Of a stretch of 64,000 bases of DNA, positions 8,216 through 16,270 are shown piece by piece. Position 1 is the stretch's first letter. Each line of letters begins with the position of its first letter. The notes below the pieces were generated by a model. The model worked only from the letters and a program-made list of their open reading frames with translations, had not been told where the DNA came from and ran no database searches. A program made the position numbers and the translations under genes. This DNA comes from SFHK01 sp963618055 (lineage in GTDB: Bacteria; Bacillota; Clostridia; Christensenellales; Aristaeellaceae). The stretch lies in NCBI GenBank assembly GCA_963618055.1, contig CAVERI010000002.1:36309-100308 (forward strand), written 5' to 3'.

Positions 8216-9250
8216 ATGGGTGTATTTTCTTCCGGCGGCATCGGCATCGACATGGGTTCCGGCAGCACCGCCGTTTATCTGGAAAACGAGGGCGTAACGC
8301 TTCGTGAGCCTACCTGCGCGCTGGTGAACCGCGAAAACGCTTCGGAGGTGCTCGCCTTGGGCCGGGACGCGCAGCGCATGGCCGGGCGCACCGACGACGC
8401 GAGCATCCTCGTCGCCCCGGTCATCGACGGCGGCGTGGCCGATTCCGAGCTGGCGGCCATTCTGATGCTGTCCGTCGCCGAAAAGGCCTGCGAAAAGCGC
8501 CGTCCATTCGAAAAAAGCCGCCTTGCCGTCACCGTTCCGCACGGCGCCACGCGCGTAGAGCGCGCCGCGCTGGCGACGGCCACGGGACTGGCGGGCGCAA
8601 AGAAGGCGCTGATCGTCAAAGCTCCCGTCGCCGCCGCCATCGGCGCGGGCGTTCGAATTGATCGTCCGCAGGGCGTGCTCGTGATCTCCGTCGGCTGCGC
8701 CGTGACGGAAATTTCCATTCTTTCGATGAACGGCGTCGTCGCCTCGCGCACGATGAAAACCGGCTCCATGGCCTTTGACGAAGCCATTGTGCGCTACATC
8801 CGCCGGGTAAAGGGTCTGGTTATCAGCCTCGGCACGGCGGAGGATTTGAAAAAGGACATCGGCAGCGCCGTGCGCCCCGCCGAGACGAACGAGGTGCTTC
8901 TGCGCGGCCGCCACGTCGTGACGGGCAAGCCGTCCACCGAGTCCATCTGCGCAATGGACGTATACCTCGCGCTGAACGAGCCCATTCGCGCCATCGTGGA
9001 GGCCATCTGCGACGCGCTGTACAACGTGCCGCCGGAGCTGACAAGCGACATTCTGGACAGCGGCCTGTACCTCACCGGCGGCGGCGCGCTGCTGGAGGGC
9101 TTTGCCGAGCGCCTGAAAACCGAAACGCAGCTGGCCGTCAACGTCAGCGCGAGCCCGCAGGACGACGCTGTGACCGGCGCGGGAAAATGCGCGTCGGACG
9201 ACCGCCTTGCCCGCGCGCTGATCGCCGCGCACTCCGCCTTTGAAGTCTGA
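8216..9250 (+). CDS. mreB: MreB-type rod-shape actin homologue with altered phosphate loop 2
   Basis: Bacterial actin of 344 residues that polymerises under the membrane and guides the elongasome (MreC, MreD, RodA, PBP2), all encoded next to it. Phosphate loop 1 is present (GIDMGSGST, residues 10-18). The adenosine motif SGLYLTGGGALLEG near residues 280-295 is normal. Phosphate loop 2, usually a D-I-G-G-G-T-T core, reads VISVGCAVTE around residues 155-164, so the conserved Asp and the triple glycine are gone. The usual RPLKDGV element reads APVIDGGV. AAGGAGC lies before the ATG. The position fixes it as the mreB of this locus, but nucleotide hydrolysis may be weak or lost. Confidence 0.92.
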   Translation: MGVFSSGGIGIDMGSGSTAVYLENEGVTLREPTCALVNRENASEVLALGRDAQRMAGRTDDASILVAPVIDGGVADSELAAILMLSVAEKACEKRRPFEKSRLAVTVPHGATRVERAALATATGLAGAKKALIVKAPVAAAIGAGVRIDRPQGVLVISVGCAVTEISILSMNGVVASRTMKTGSMAFDEAIVRYIRRVKGLVISLGTAEDLKKDIGSAVRPAETNEVLLRGRHVVTGKPSTESICAMDVYLALNEPIRAIVEAICDALYNVPPELTSDILDSGLYLTGGGALLEGFAERLKTETQLAVNVSASPQDDAVTGAGKCASDDRLARALIAAHSAFEV

Positions 9251-9273
9251 TTTCTCCGGGAGGCGACTGTAAA

Positions 9274-10371
9274 TTGGCCAAGACCCATCCTTCCTCGAAG
9301 AGCCGCAAGCGCAGCCTGCGCATTCAGCGCGCCGTCTATTCCATTTTGGTTACGCTGGCCGTCTTCGTGATTCTATACTACCTGATCGTGCGCCCGTCGG
9401 GCGACACGTCCATCGTGGAAAACGGTCTCGGCACGGTGTTTACGCCCATTCAGCGCGGCATGACCGCGGTAACGGGCTTCATCCGCAGCTGGTTCGGCGT
9501 TTCCTCCAGCGACTCCGACAAGGATCAGACGATCGCAGAATTGCAAATGGAGGTTGAGCGGCTGAGCATTCAGCTGAACAGCTATGCCGAGGTTGAAAGC
9601 GAGAACCAGCGCCTGCAGGTGCTTTTGAACGCGCAGGACGAATACGACGCGCTTTCCCCCGTATACGCGAAGGTCATCGCCAAGGACACCGGCGTGTGGT
9701 TTGATTCGTTCACCATCAACCGGGGCACGAACGACGGCGTTCAGACCAACATGGCCGTTGTGAACGGCTCCGGCCTTGTGGGGCGCGTGTACGAGGTGGG
9801 CTACAACTACGCCAAGGTGCTTTCCATCATCGACCCCCGTTCCTCCGTGGCCACGCTGATCGGCCGCACGCGCGACAACGGCATGCTGCAGGGCGAAACG
9901 CAGTCGAATTCCGACAGCGCCGAATGCTATATGTATTACCTGCCGAACATCGGCAACGTCAAAATCGGCGACAGCATCTACACCTCCGGCCTTGACTCCC
10001 GCTTCCCGAAGGGATTATACGTGGGCACGGTCACGGCCATCAGCCGCTCGCAGGAAACGGCAGATAAATACGTGGTCGTCTCCCCCGCCGTGCAGTTTTC
10101 TTCCATAGAAGAGGTCTTTGTGCTGCGCGAGCAGGTGGAAACGGCGGACGAGTCGCTGCCCGCCGTGCCGACGGGGACGCCCAAGCCGATTGTGACCGTC
10201 AAGCCGACGGCGACGAGCAACATCTACAGCTATCAGACGCCGCGCGCCGTGGACGACAACGCCATCTGGGTCATGCCGACCGCCACGCCCAGCGTGACCG
10301 CCGTGCCCGAGACCACAAAGGCGCCGGGCTCCGACAAGCCCATCCCCGAGGAGAGCTGGCTGGAAAACTGA
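9274..10371 (+). CDS. mreC: Rod shape-determining protein MreC
   Basis: Bitopic membrane protein of 365 residues with one N-terminal transmembrane helix (about 23-42), an external coiled coil (about 85-115) and the two beta-barrel MreC core domain (about 120-280). It bridges cytoplasmic MreB to external PBP2. Residues from about 285 to the end form a flexible tail rich in Pro, Thr and Val (for example VPTGTPKP) that is longer than in many MreC proteins. The start is a TTG at 9274 with GGGAGG upstream. It sits 23 bp after mreB and 20 bp before mreD. Confidence 0.95.
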   Translation: MAKTHPSSKSRKRSLRIQRAVYSILVTLAVFVILYYLIVRPSGDTSIVENGLGTVFTPIQRGMTAVTGFIRSWFGVSSSDSDKDQTIAELQMEVERLSIQLNSYAEVESENQRLQVLLNAQDEYDALSPVYAKVIAKDTGVWFDSFTINRGTNDGVQTNMAVVNGSGLVGRVYEVGYNYAKVLSIIDPRSSVATLIGRTRDNGMLQGETQSNSDSAECYMYYLPNIGNVKIGDSIYTSGLDSRFPKGLYVGTVTAISRSQETADKYVVVSPAVQFSSIEEVFVLREQVETADESLPAVPTGTPKPIVTVKPTATSNIYSYQTPRAVDDNAIWVMPTATPSVTAVPETTKAPGSDKPIPEESWLEN

Positions 10372-10391
10372 TCTGAACCGGGAGAACACTC

Positions 10392-10892
10392 ATGCCGCTT
10401 AAGAAACGATTGTTTGCCTTCGCCGTATCGATTCTGTTTCTGCTGATCGATACCTCCGTGATTCCGTTCACCGGGCTGAACACGGCCTACGTGCCCCGGC
10501 TGTCCCTTCTCAGCGTGATCACCATCGCGCTGCTGGCCGGCCGAACGCAGGGCATTCTGTACGGCGCGATTACCGGAATCCTGATGGACATCACGCTGAC
10601 CATTCCAACCGGCCTCGTGTCGGCGCTTTACACGGTCGCCGGCTTCCTGGCCGGCTGGATTGGGCGAAAGATGCGCGTGCGCATCCTTTCGTCCATCGTC
10701 GCACCCATCGCGGCCATGCTGGCGTATGAGCTCACGATGCTGGTGTACTACTTCATGCAGGCGCAGACGGTCTCCGCCGCGCAGGCGCTGGCCATGCTCG
10801 CCCGCGCAGGCATCGGCACGGTGCTGGTTCAGCCGCTCTACCTGCTGTATAACCTTGTTCTCAAGCCGAAGCGCTCCCGCTACGCGCGCTGA
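10392..10892 (+). CDS. mreD: Rod shape-determining protein MreD
   Basis: Small polytopic membrane protein of 166 residues with about five transmembrane helices and few charged loops, the typical size and profile of MreD. It is assigned by hydropathy, size and its place between mreC and the PBP2 gene. It is thought to regulate the MreC-PBP2 interaction. GGGAG lies before the ATG. Confidence 0.9.
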   Translation: MPLKKRLFAFAVSILFLLIDTSVIPFTGLNTAYVPRLSLLSVITIALLAGRTQGILYGAITGILMDITLTIPTGLVSALYTVAGFLAGWIGRKMRVRILSSIVAPIAAMLAYELTMLVYYFMQAQTVSAAQALAMLARAGIGTVLVQPLYLLYNLVLKPKRSRYAR

Positions 10893-10927
10893 AAACCGAG
10901 CTGCTCGAACCGAAAAGGGGTGAACGC

Positions 10928-13432
10928 GTGAAAAAGAAGTATCTAAGCCGCTATCTGGTCATGAGCGGCGTCATCCTGTTTGTTTTTCTGGCCATGGTCG
11001 TCCGTCTGTATTCCATGCAAATCGTCCATCATGACGACTACGTGGCCAAGGCCGAAAAGAAATCCACCAAGACCATTCAGCTGACCGGCATGCGCGGAAC
11101 GATTTACGACGCCGACATGATTCCGCTGGCGTACGACGCGCGTTCCTACGACGTGCAGTTCTACCGCGACCCCACGAAGAAAACCGCGGAGGATCGCAAA
11201 AGCTACACCCGCTCGATCTATGAAACGATCCTGCTGATCGAATCCAACGGCAAAAAAACGCTGGATCCCTCCACCGAATTCTGGCTCAAGCGCGACGCCT
11301 ACGGTCAGTGGACGTGGAATTTCAACACCACCAGCGAAACCGTCGCGAAGACGCGCGAAAGCCAGTGGCGCGCCAACTTCTATCTGTCCAACACGGAGAA
11401 ATACCCCGTCGAATCGCTGTTTGACAAGCTCTGTGAAAACTACGGCATCGACGCGGAGCTGTCCGAGGAATACAAGCTGAAGATTCTCGCCATCTGGCAG
11501 GCCTCGCGCATGAACAACTACAACTCCACCCCCGTCACCATCGCCTACGACGTGGGCTTTGAAACCGTGGCGGAGCTGGAGGTGCGAACGATGGAGCTGG
11601 ACGGCATGTCCGTAAAGGAAAGCTCCACCCGCCGTTACCCGTTCCGCTCGCTGGCCGCGCACAGCATCGGCTACGTCAGCCGCATCACAACCTCCACCGC
11701 GCTGGAATCCTACAAGGAGCAGGGCTACCCCACCGACGCATTCGTCGGCGCGACGGGGCTTGAATACTCAATGGAGGATCAGCTGTCCCCCTATCTGGAA
11801 TACCGGCAGGGCAAGCGCGAGGTGGAAATCAACAACCTTGGCGCCGTCGTGCGCGAGCTTTCCTACGTCGCGCCCAAGGACGGCAACTCCATCGTCACAA
11901 ACATCAACTCCTCCCTGCAGGCCGTCATGGAGGCGGCGCTGCCGGAGACGATTCAGACGATTTACGAAACGCAGTACGCCATTCTGAACGGCCTGAACGA
12001 CACCGGCCTGCGCTGGAACCGCGTAAACGCCGCCACGCTGGCGTACTATGGTGAGAACGGCTACGAGGTTTCCCTCGCCAAAACCGGCGCCATGGTCGCC
12101 ATGGATCCCAACAACGGCAAGGTTCTCGGCATATGCTCCTATCCGTCCTACGACCTGAGCATCTTTGAGGGCACGACGGTCGATCCCGGCGGCTGGTCGG
12201 AAATCGCCGCCGACGACCGCAACCCCATGTTCAACCGCGCCATTTCCGCCAAGGACTCCCCCGGCTCCATCTTCAAGCTGGTCACGTCGCTGGGCGGCCT
12301 GAGCGAGGGCGCGATTACGCTCACGGAGCGCATCTCCGACGAGGGCGAGTTCTACCGCGAGGGAACCGATACCTCGTATAAGCCGCGCTGCTGGATCAGC
12401 GAATCCAAGCGCTATCAGCACGCCGACCAGACCATCATTGAGGCCATCAAAAACAGCTGCAACTACTTCTTCTACGAGGTTTCCTATCGCCTCGGCTCCA
12501 CGAACATCACAAAGTGGGCCGCCGCGCTGGGTCTGACGACGAAGACGAACATCGAGCTTCCCAGCGAATCCACCTCCTTCGTCGGCAATCAGGCAATGCT
12601 GTACGACCCGGACGTATCCATCTCCCAGCAGCAGACCGACAAGCCGAAGATCACCGCGGCGATGATCAAAAAGCTGTTCCTGCGCGTCGGCGCGGACCGC
12701 GGCGTCGAGTACGACGACGACCGCCTGAACGAGGTAACGAAATCCATCCTCGATATCGTCATCACCTACGACTCAAAAAGCGAATGGCTGCCCGCAATCC
12801 GCGATATACTTCTTTATGACATGAACCTGCCGCGCAACTATATCGCCAGCCACTTCATGGTTAACACCATCAACACCTACCTGAACGACCTGAAGTGGAC
12901 GCCCGCTGAAACGATCATGGCCGGCATCGGCCAGTCGATCACGCAGGTGACCCCGATCGCCGTCGCCCGCTACACGGCGGCCATCGCCAACGGCGGCACG
13001 GTGTACGACGCGCAGATCATCGACAAGATCATCGACGCCGACGGAAACATCGTTGTGCAGAAGGAGCCGGTTGTGGCCAACCAGATCGTCACCAGTCAGG
13101 CCTACTTCGACGCCATTCACGAGGGCATGGAGGAGGTTACCTCGGTAGAAAACGACGGTACCGCCGCCGCGCAGTTCGCTAATTCCAAATACAAGATCGC
13201 CGCAAAGACGGGAACGTCTCAGCGTACCGATCTCGACCTTGAGAACAACGCGTGGCTGGTCACCTACGCCCCGGCGGACGATCCCAAGATCGTCGTTGTC
13301 GTCTACATTCAGAACGGCTACGCCGGCGCGCACGCCGCGAAAGCCGCCATCAAGACCATCGAGTACTACCTCGACAGTCTTCAGTATGTGGAGACCAACG
13401 CCGTATCCGCGGACAACTCGCTTTCCGATTAA
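10928..13432 (+). CDS. mrdA: Penicillin-binding protein 2 (elongasome transpeptidase)
   Basis: Class B PBP of 834 residues that cross-links peptidoglycan during side-wall growth, paired with RodA encoded further down. One N-terminal transmembrane helix (about 9-28) is followed by the pedestal dimerisation domain with the RGTIYD motif, then the transpeptidase domain. Catalytic motifs: SIFK (S447-K450), SCN (510-512) and KTG (760-762). Two stretches between these motifs, about residues 590-640 and 650-680, add length compared with typical PBP2 proteins of 600-700 residues. The start is GTG at 10928 after GGGGTGAA. It is 35 bp after mreD. Confidence 0.95.
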   Translation: MKKKYLSRYLVMSGVILFVFLAMVVRLYSMQIVHHDDYVAKAEKKSTKTIQLTGMRGTIYDADMIPLAYDARSYDVQFYRDPTKKTAEDRKSYTRSIYETILLIESNGKKTLDPSTEFWLKRDAYGQWTWNFNTTSETVAKTRESQWRANFYLSNTEKYPVESLFDKLCENYGIDAELSEEYKLKILAIWQASRMNNYNSTPVTIAYDVGFETVAELEVRTMELDGMSVKESSTRRYPFRSLAAHSIGYVSRITTSTALESYKEQGYPTDAFVGATGLEYSMEDQLSPYLEYRQGKREVEINNLGAVVRELSYVAPKDGNSIVTNINSSLQAVMEAALPETIQTIYETQYAILNGLNDTGLRWNRVNAATLAYYGENGYEVSLAKTGAMVAMDPNNGKVLGICSYPSYDLSIFEGTTVDPGGWSEIAADDRNPMFNRAISAKDSPGSIFKLVTSLGGLSEGAITLTERISDEGEFYREGTDTSYKPRCWISESKRYQHADQTIIEAIKNSCNYFFYEVSYRLGSTNITKWAAALGLTTKTNIELPSESTSFVGNQAMLYDPDVSISQQQTDKPKITAAMIKKLFLRVGADRGVEYDDDRLNEVTKSILDIVITYDSKSEWLPAIRDILLYDMNLPRNYIASHFMVNTINTYLNDLKWTPAETIMAGIGQSITQVTPIAVARYTAAIANGGTVYDAQIIDKIIDADGNIVVQKEPVVANQIVTSQAYFDAIHEGMEEVTSVENDGTAAAQFANSKYKIAAKTGTSQRTDLDLENNAWLVTYAPADDPKIVVVVYIQNGYAGAHAAKAAIKTIEYYLDSLQYVETNAVSADNSLSD

Positions 13433-13449
13433 GAAAAGGGGACAACACA

Positions 13450-14238
13450 GTGGGAAAATCCATCGTAATCACCTCCGGTAAGGGCGGCGTGGGCAAGTCC
13501 ACGGCCGCGGGGAACCTCGCAGCCGGCCTCGCCTTTGGCGGGCGGCGCGTGCTGCTTATCGATATGGATATCGGCCTTCGCTCGCTGGATCTGATGCTGG
13601 GCGCGGAAAACGACGTGGTATACGACCTTGTGGACGTGGTGCAGGGCGTCTGCACGCTCGAGCAGGCGCTGTATCGCGACCGCCGCCGCGAGGGACTTTT
13701 CCTGCTGCCCGCCTCTCAGCAGACGGGCTCGTCCGCCGTAACGCCCGAGGATATGCGCGCGCTGGCGCGGAAATTCAAGGGCAGCTTCGATTACGTGATT
13801 TTCGACTGTCCCGCCGGCGTGGGACGCGGCTTCCGCAACGCCTGCGCCGCCGCGGACAGCGCCATACTGGTCATCACGCCCGATCCCGTGTGCGTGCGTG
13901 ACGCGGAGCGCGTGCGCGAGCTTCTGAAGGCCGACGGAATCACCGACATGCAGCTGTTGATCAACCGCGTGGCGCGCAGAAATCCCCTCTCCACGGACGA
14001 ATGTATCCGCCTGATGGACATGCCTGTCCTCGGCTTCATTCCGGAGGATCCCGCCGTCGGCTTCGCGGCCGCGGCCGGTTCTCAGGTACTCGATCACGAA
14101 ACGAGCGCCGGAGACGCGTTTGAGCGCGTCGTCCGCCGGCTGCTCGGCGAAACCATACGCTACAGAATCCCGCACGACCGCCTGACGCACAGGCTCCGCA
14201 CCGGATTCGGAAAGGAAGCCTCATGCAAGAAAGGATAA
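13450..14238 (+). CDS. minD: MinD-family septum-site ATPase
   Basis: Deviant Walker A ATPase of 262 residues. The signature KGGVGKST is at 11-18 with the extra lysine K11, and the switch region DMDIGLRSLD follows near 41-50, both as in MinD rather than plain ParA. DCPAG near residue 120 is Walker B. MinD binds the membrane and recruits the division inhibitor MinC. The usual C-terminal membrane helix is not obvious: the tail (LTHRLRTGFGK and after) is basic but weakly amphipathic. No minC or minE lies in the window. The GTG at 13450 gives the correct N terminus. The 3' end overlaps rodA by 16 bp. Confidence 0.93.
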   Translation: MGKSIVITSGKGGVGKSTAAGNLAAGLAFGGRRVLLIDMDIGLRSLDLMLGAENDVVYDLVDVVQGVCTLEQALYRDRRREGLFLLPASQQTGSSAVTPEDMRALARKFKGSFDYVIFDCPAGVGRGFRNACAAADSAILVITPDPVCVRDAERVRELLKADGITDMQLLINRVARRNPLSTDECIRLMDMPVLGFIPEDPAVGFAAAAGSQVLDHETSAGDAFERVVRRLLGETIRYRIPHDRLTHRLRTGFGKEASCKKG

Positions 14239-15467
14239 AACAGCTGCGCGCGGACATTCAGAAAAACCGGTTCAATCCCCGGCTGATCCGGCATTTTGAC
14301 TGGCCGCTGTTCCTGCTTGTGCTCGCCATATCGCTGTTCGGCATTGTTTCCATCTACGCCGCCACCGCGAGCGCGACCGAGGAGGAGGTGCACGGGCTGG
14401 CGCAGGTGCTCAACACCCACCCCATCACCTACGCGCGGCTTCAGTTTTTCTGGATGCTGGCCGGAATCGTCGCCATGTGCGCGATGATCTTCTTCAACTA
14501 CCACCTGTTCGGCCACTACGCTGACCTGATCTACTGGGCAAACATTTTCATTCTGCTCGCCGTGCTTTCGGTGGAGGCCGGCCGCGGCGGCATGACCGCC
14601 TTCTTCAAATGGGGCTCCAGCTCCGGCAGTCTCGGTCAGCGCGGCCTGCAGCCGTCCGAATTTGGTAAAATCGCCATCATTATCGCGCTGGCAAACCTGT
14701 TTTCCAAGCGCAGAAAGCCGATCCAGACGCTGCGCGAGCTGATTCCGCTGTGCGTGTACGTATTCATCCCGCTGGTTCTGGTTATCATGCAGCCCGACTT
14801 CGGCACCGCTCTGGTGTATCTCGCCATCTTCGCCGTGCTTCTGTGGGTATCGGGAACCAGTCTCAAGCTGATCGTCGGCGTGCTGTCGGTAGCCGTCGTC
14901 GTGCTGGTGCCTGTGTGGTACGTCATGAACGCCTCCTCCAGCTCCTTCCGCCTGACGCGAATCCTGATGTGGCTGAACCCGGAGGATTACCCGGACGACG
15001 CCATGCAGGTCATCAACGGGCAGATTGCCATCGGCTCCGGCGGGCTCACCGGCAAGGGCATGTTCTCGCTGGGCTCGTTCGCCTCCCTCGGCTTCATCCC
15101 CGACGATCACACCGACTTCTGCTTCGCCATCGTGTGCGAGGCGTTCGGCTTTCTCGGCGCGACGGCGCTCATCCTCGCCTTCGCCCTGCTGCTGGGCCGG
15201 CTGATCTGGCACGCGGTCAAAACCGAGGACAAGTTCGGCTCCTACCTTATCACCGGCGTTATGGCCATGTTCCTGTTTCATATCATGGAGAACATCTGCA
15301 TGATCATCGGTCTGACGCCCGTTACCGGCATTCCGCTGCCCTTCATCAGCTACGGCGGCTCCAATTACCTTACGAACATGCTGGCCATCGGTCTGGTGAT
15401 GAACGTCGTGATGAACTCCCGCCTGAACCGCCAGCTGGGCGACAACCGATACACGCAAAGGCTGTAG
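14223..15467 (+). CDS. rodA: RodA/FtsW/SpoVE peptidoglycan glycosyltransferase
   Basis: SEDS-family membrane protein of 414 residues with about ten helices that polymerises glycan strands from lipid II, partnered here with the PBP2 upstream. The large external loop contains the NGQIAIGSGG and FIPDDHTDFCF segments typical of the family, and the end has the conserved GVTMIIGLTP-like region (CMIIGLTPVTGIPLPFISYGGS). Its place in the mre run favours RodA over FtsW. The ATG at 14223 lies within the minD 3' end, so translation is probably coupled. A hairpin that can act as a weak terminator follows directly. Confidence 0.94.
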   Translation: MQERIKQLRADIQKNRFNPRLIRHFDWPLFLLVLAISLFGIVSIYAATASATEEEVHGLAQVLNTHPITYARLQFFWMLAGIVAMCAMIFFNYHLFGHYADLIYWANIFILLAVLSVEAGRGGMTAFFKWGSSSGSLGQRGLQPSEFGKIAIIIALANLFSKRRKPIQTLRELIPLCVYVFIPLVLVIMQPDFGTALVYLAIFAVLLWVSGTSLKLIVGVLSVAVVVLVPVWYVMNASSSSFRLTRILMWLNPEDYPDDAMQVINGQIAIGSGGLTGKGMFSLGSFASLGFIPDDHTDFCFAIVCEAFGFLGATALILAFALLLGRLIWHAVKTEDKFGSYLITGVMAMFLFHIMENICMIIGLTPVTGIPLPFISYGGSNYLTNMLAIGLVMNVVMNSRLNRQLGDNRYTQRL

Positions 15468-15474
15468 GACAAAC

Positions 15475-15504
15475 TCATGAAACCTCCTTCCCCCGGCATA
15501 CAAT
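15475..15504 (+). promoter_or_regulatory. Candidate sigma-E (mother-cell) promoter of spoIVFA-spoIVFB
   Basis: The -10 CATACAAT at 15497-15504 is an exact fit to the Bacillus sigma-E -10 consensus. The -35 TCATGAA at 15475-15481 differs at one position from the KMATAWW consensus. The spacing is 15 bp. The expected transcription start is about 15511, just upstream of the ribosome binding site of the next gene, which in Bacillus is a sigma-E dependent sporulation gene. This is pattern matching to the B. subtilis consensus. Confidence 0.65.
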
Positions 15505-15526
15505 GCCGTAAACGGAAGGAGGTTTT
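15480..15526 (+). promoter_or_regulatory. Hairpin that hides the spoIVFA ribosome binding site
   Basis: The left arm AAACCTCCTTCC (15480-15491) and right arm GGAAGGAGGTTT (15514-15525) form a perfect 12-bp stem. Inside the loop is a second hairpin CGGCAT-aca-ATGCCG (15494-15508). The right arm contains AAGGAGG (15516-15522), the ribosome binding site seven bases before the spoIVFA ATG. The short T-rich stretch after the stem could also end rodA transcripts. RNA that starts inside the loop would not contain the left arm. Confidence 0.8.
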
Positions 15527-15529
15527 CTT

Positions 15530-16270
15530 ATGGACGGCAAAACGCAGGGAGGCCTGAGGCTGCACACGACCATGCAGCCCCCTGAAACGGCTCCGGCTAC
15601 GGAGGAACCCCATGTGCGCTGGCGGCTTCGCCGGCGAAAGGACAGGCACGGCGCACCGCGCGTGCGTCAGCGCGTTACCAAAAGAGCGCCCGGCGAACGG
15701 CTTCTGCGCAACACGGCCATTGCCTGCGCGCTGCTTTTGACCGTGATGGCGCTCGGCAGCATCGACAGCCCCGCCGCAAACCGCGTGACCAGCGCCATTC
15801 GAGGCGCGCTGTCCATGGACATGAGTCTGGATGAATCGCTGGGCAAGCTGTCGTTCGTTCAGAATCTGGTGCCGGAATCCGCACTGGTGTTTCTGAACAT
15901 CGGCGGACGGCGCTCCTCTGCGGGCATCCCGGTTCAGGGCGAAGCCGTGCACGCGTTCAGCGAGGCACAGCCGTGGACGGAATACAAAACGACGGACGCG
16001 GCACAGGTGCGCGCGATTGCCGACGGAACCGTCTCGGCCGTCAGCCCGTCCGGCGAGGGCGACTGGACGCTGCTCGTCAATCATGCCGACGGCTCCTGCG
16101 CCGTGTTTGCGTATCTCCAGTCGGTCTGCGTGAAAATCGGCGATTCTGTTTTCCGCGGCGACGCGCTGGGAACCGCCGGAGAGGGCGAAAACGCGCGCCT
16201 GTATCTGGAGGTGCGCGCCGCGGACACGCCCATCGATCCCGCGAAGCTGATTTCGGAGGGCAAGCGTTGA
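15530..16270 (+). CDS. spoIVFA: SpoIVFA-like membrane protein with degenerate M23 domain
   Basis: A 246-residue protein with a long basic N-terminal cytoplasmic segment, one transmembrane helix (about 60-78) and a C-terminal LytM/M23-like domain (about 155-240, with VRAIADGTVSAV and YLQSVCVKIGD). The zinc ligands of active M23 peptidases are absent; the usual LHFE motif reads LYLE. This architecture and the place before an SpoIVFB-type protease match SpoIVFA, which holds SpoIVFB inactive in the membrane around the forespore until sigma-K is needed. The ATG at 15530 has a perfect AAGGAGG seven bases upstream, but that site is inside a stem. The stop overlaps the next start (TTGA). Confidence 0.8.
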   Translation: MDGKTQGGLRLHTTMQPPETAPATEEPHVRWRLRRRKDRHGAPRVRQRVTKRAPGERLLRNTAIACALLLTVMALGSIDSPAANRVTSAIRGALSMDMSLDESLGKLSFVQNLVPESALVFLNIGGRRSSAGIPVQGEAVHAFSEAQPWTEYKTTDAAQVRAIADGTVSAVSPSGEGDWTLLVNHADGSCAVFAYLQSVCVKIGDSVFRGDALGTAGEGENARLYLEVRAADTPIDPAKLISEGKR

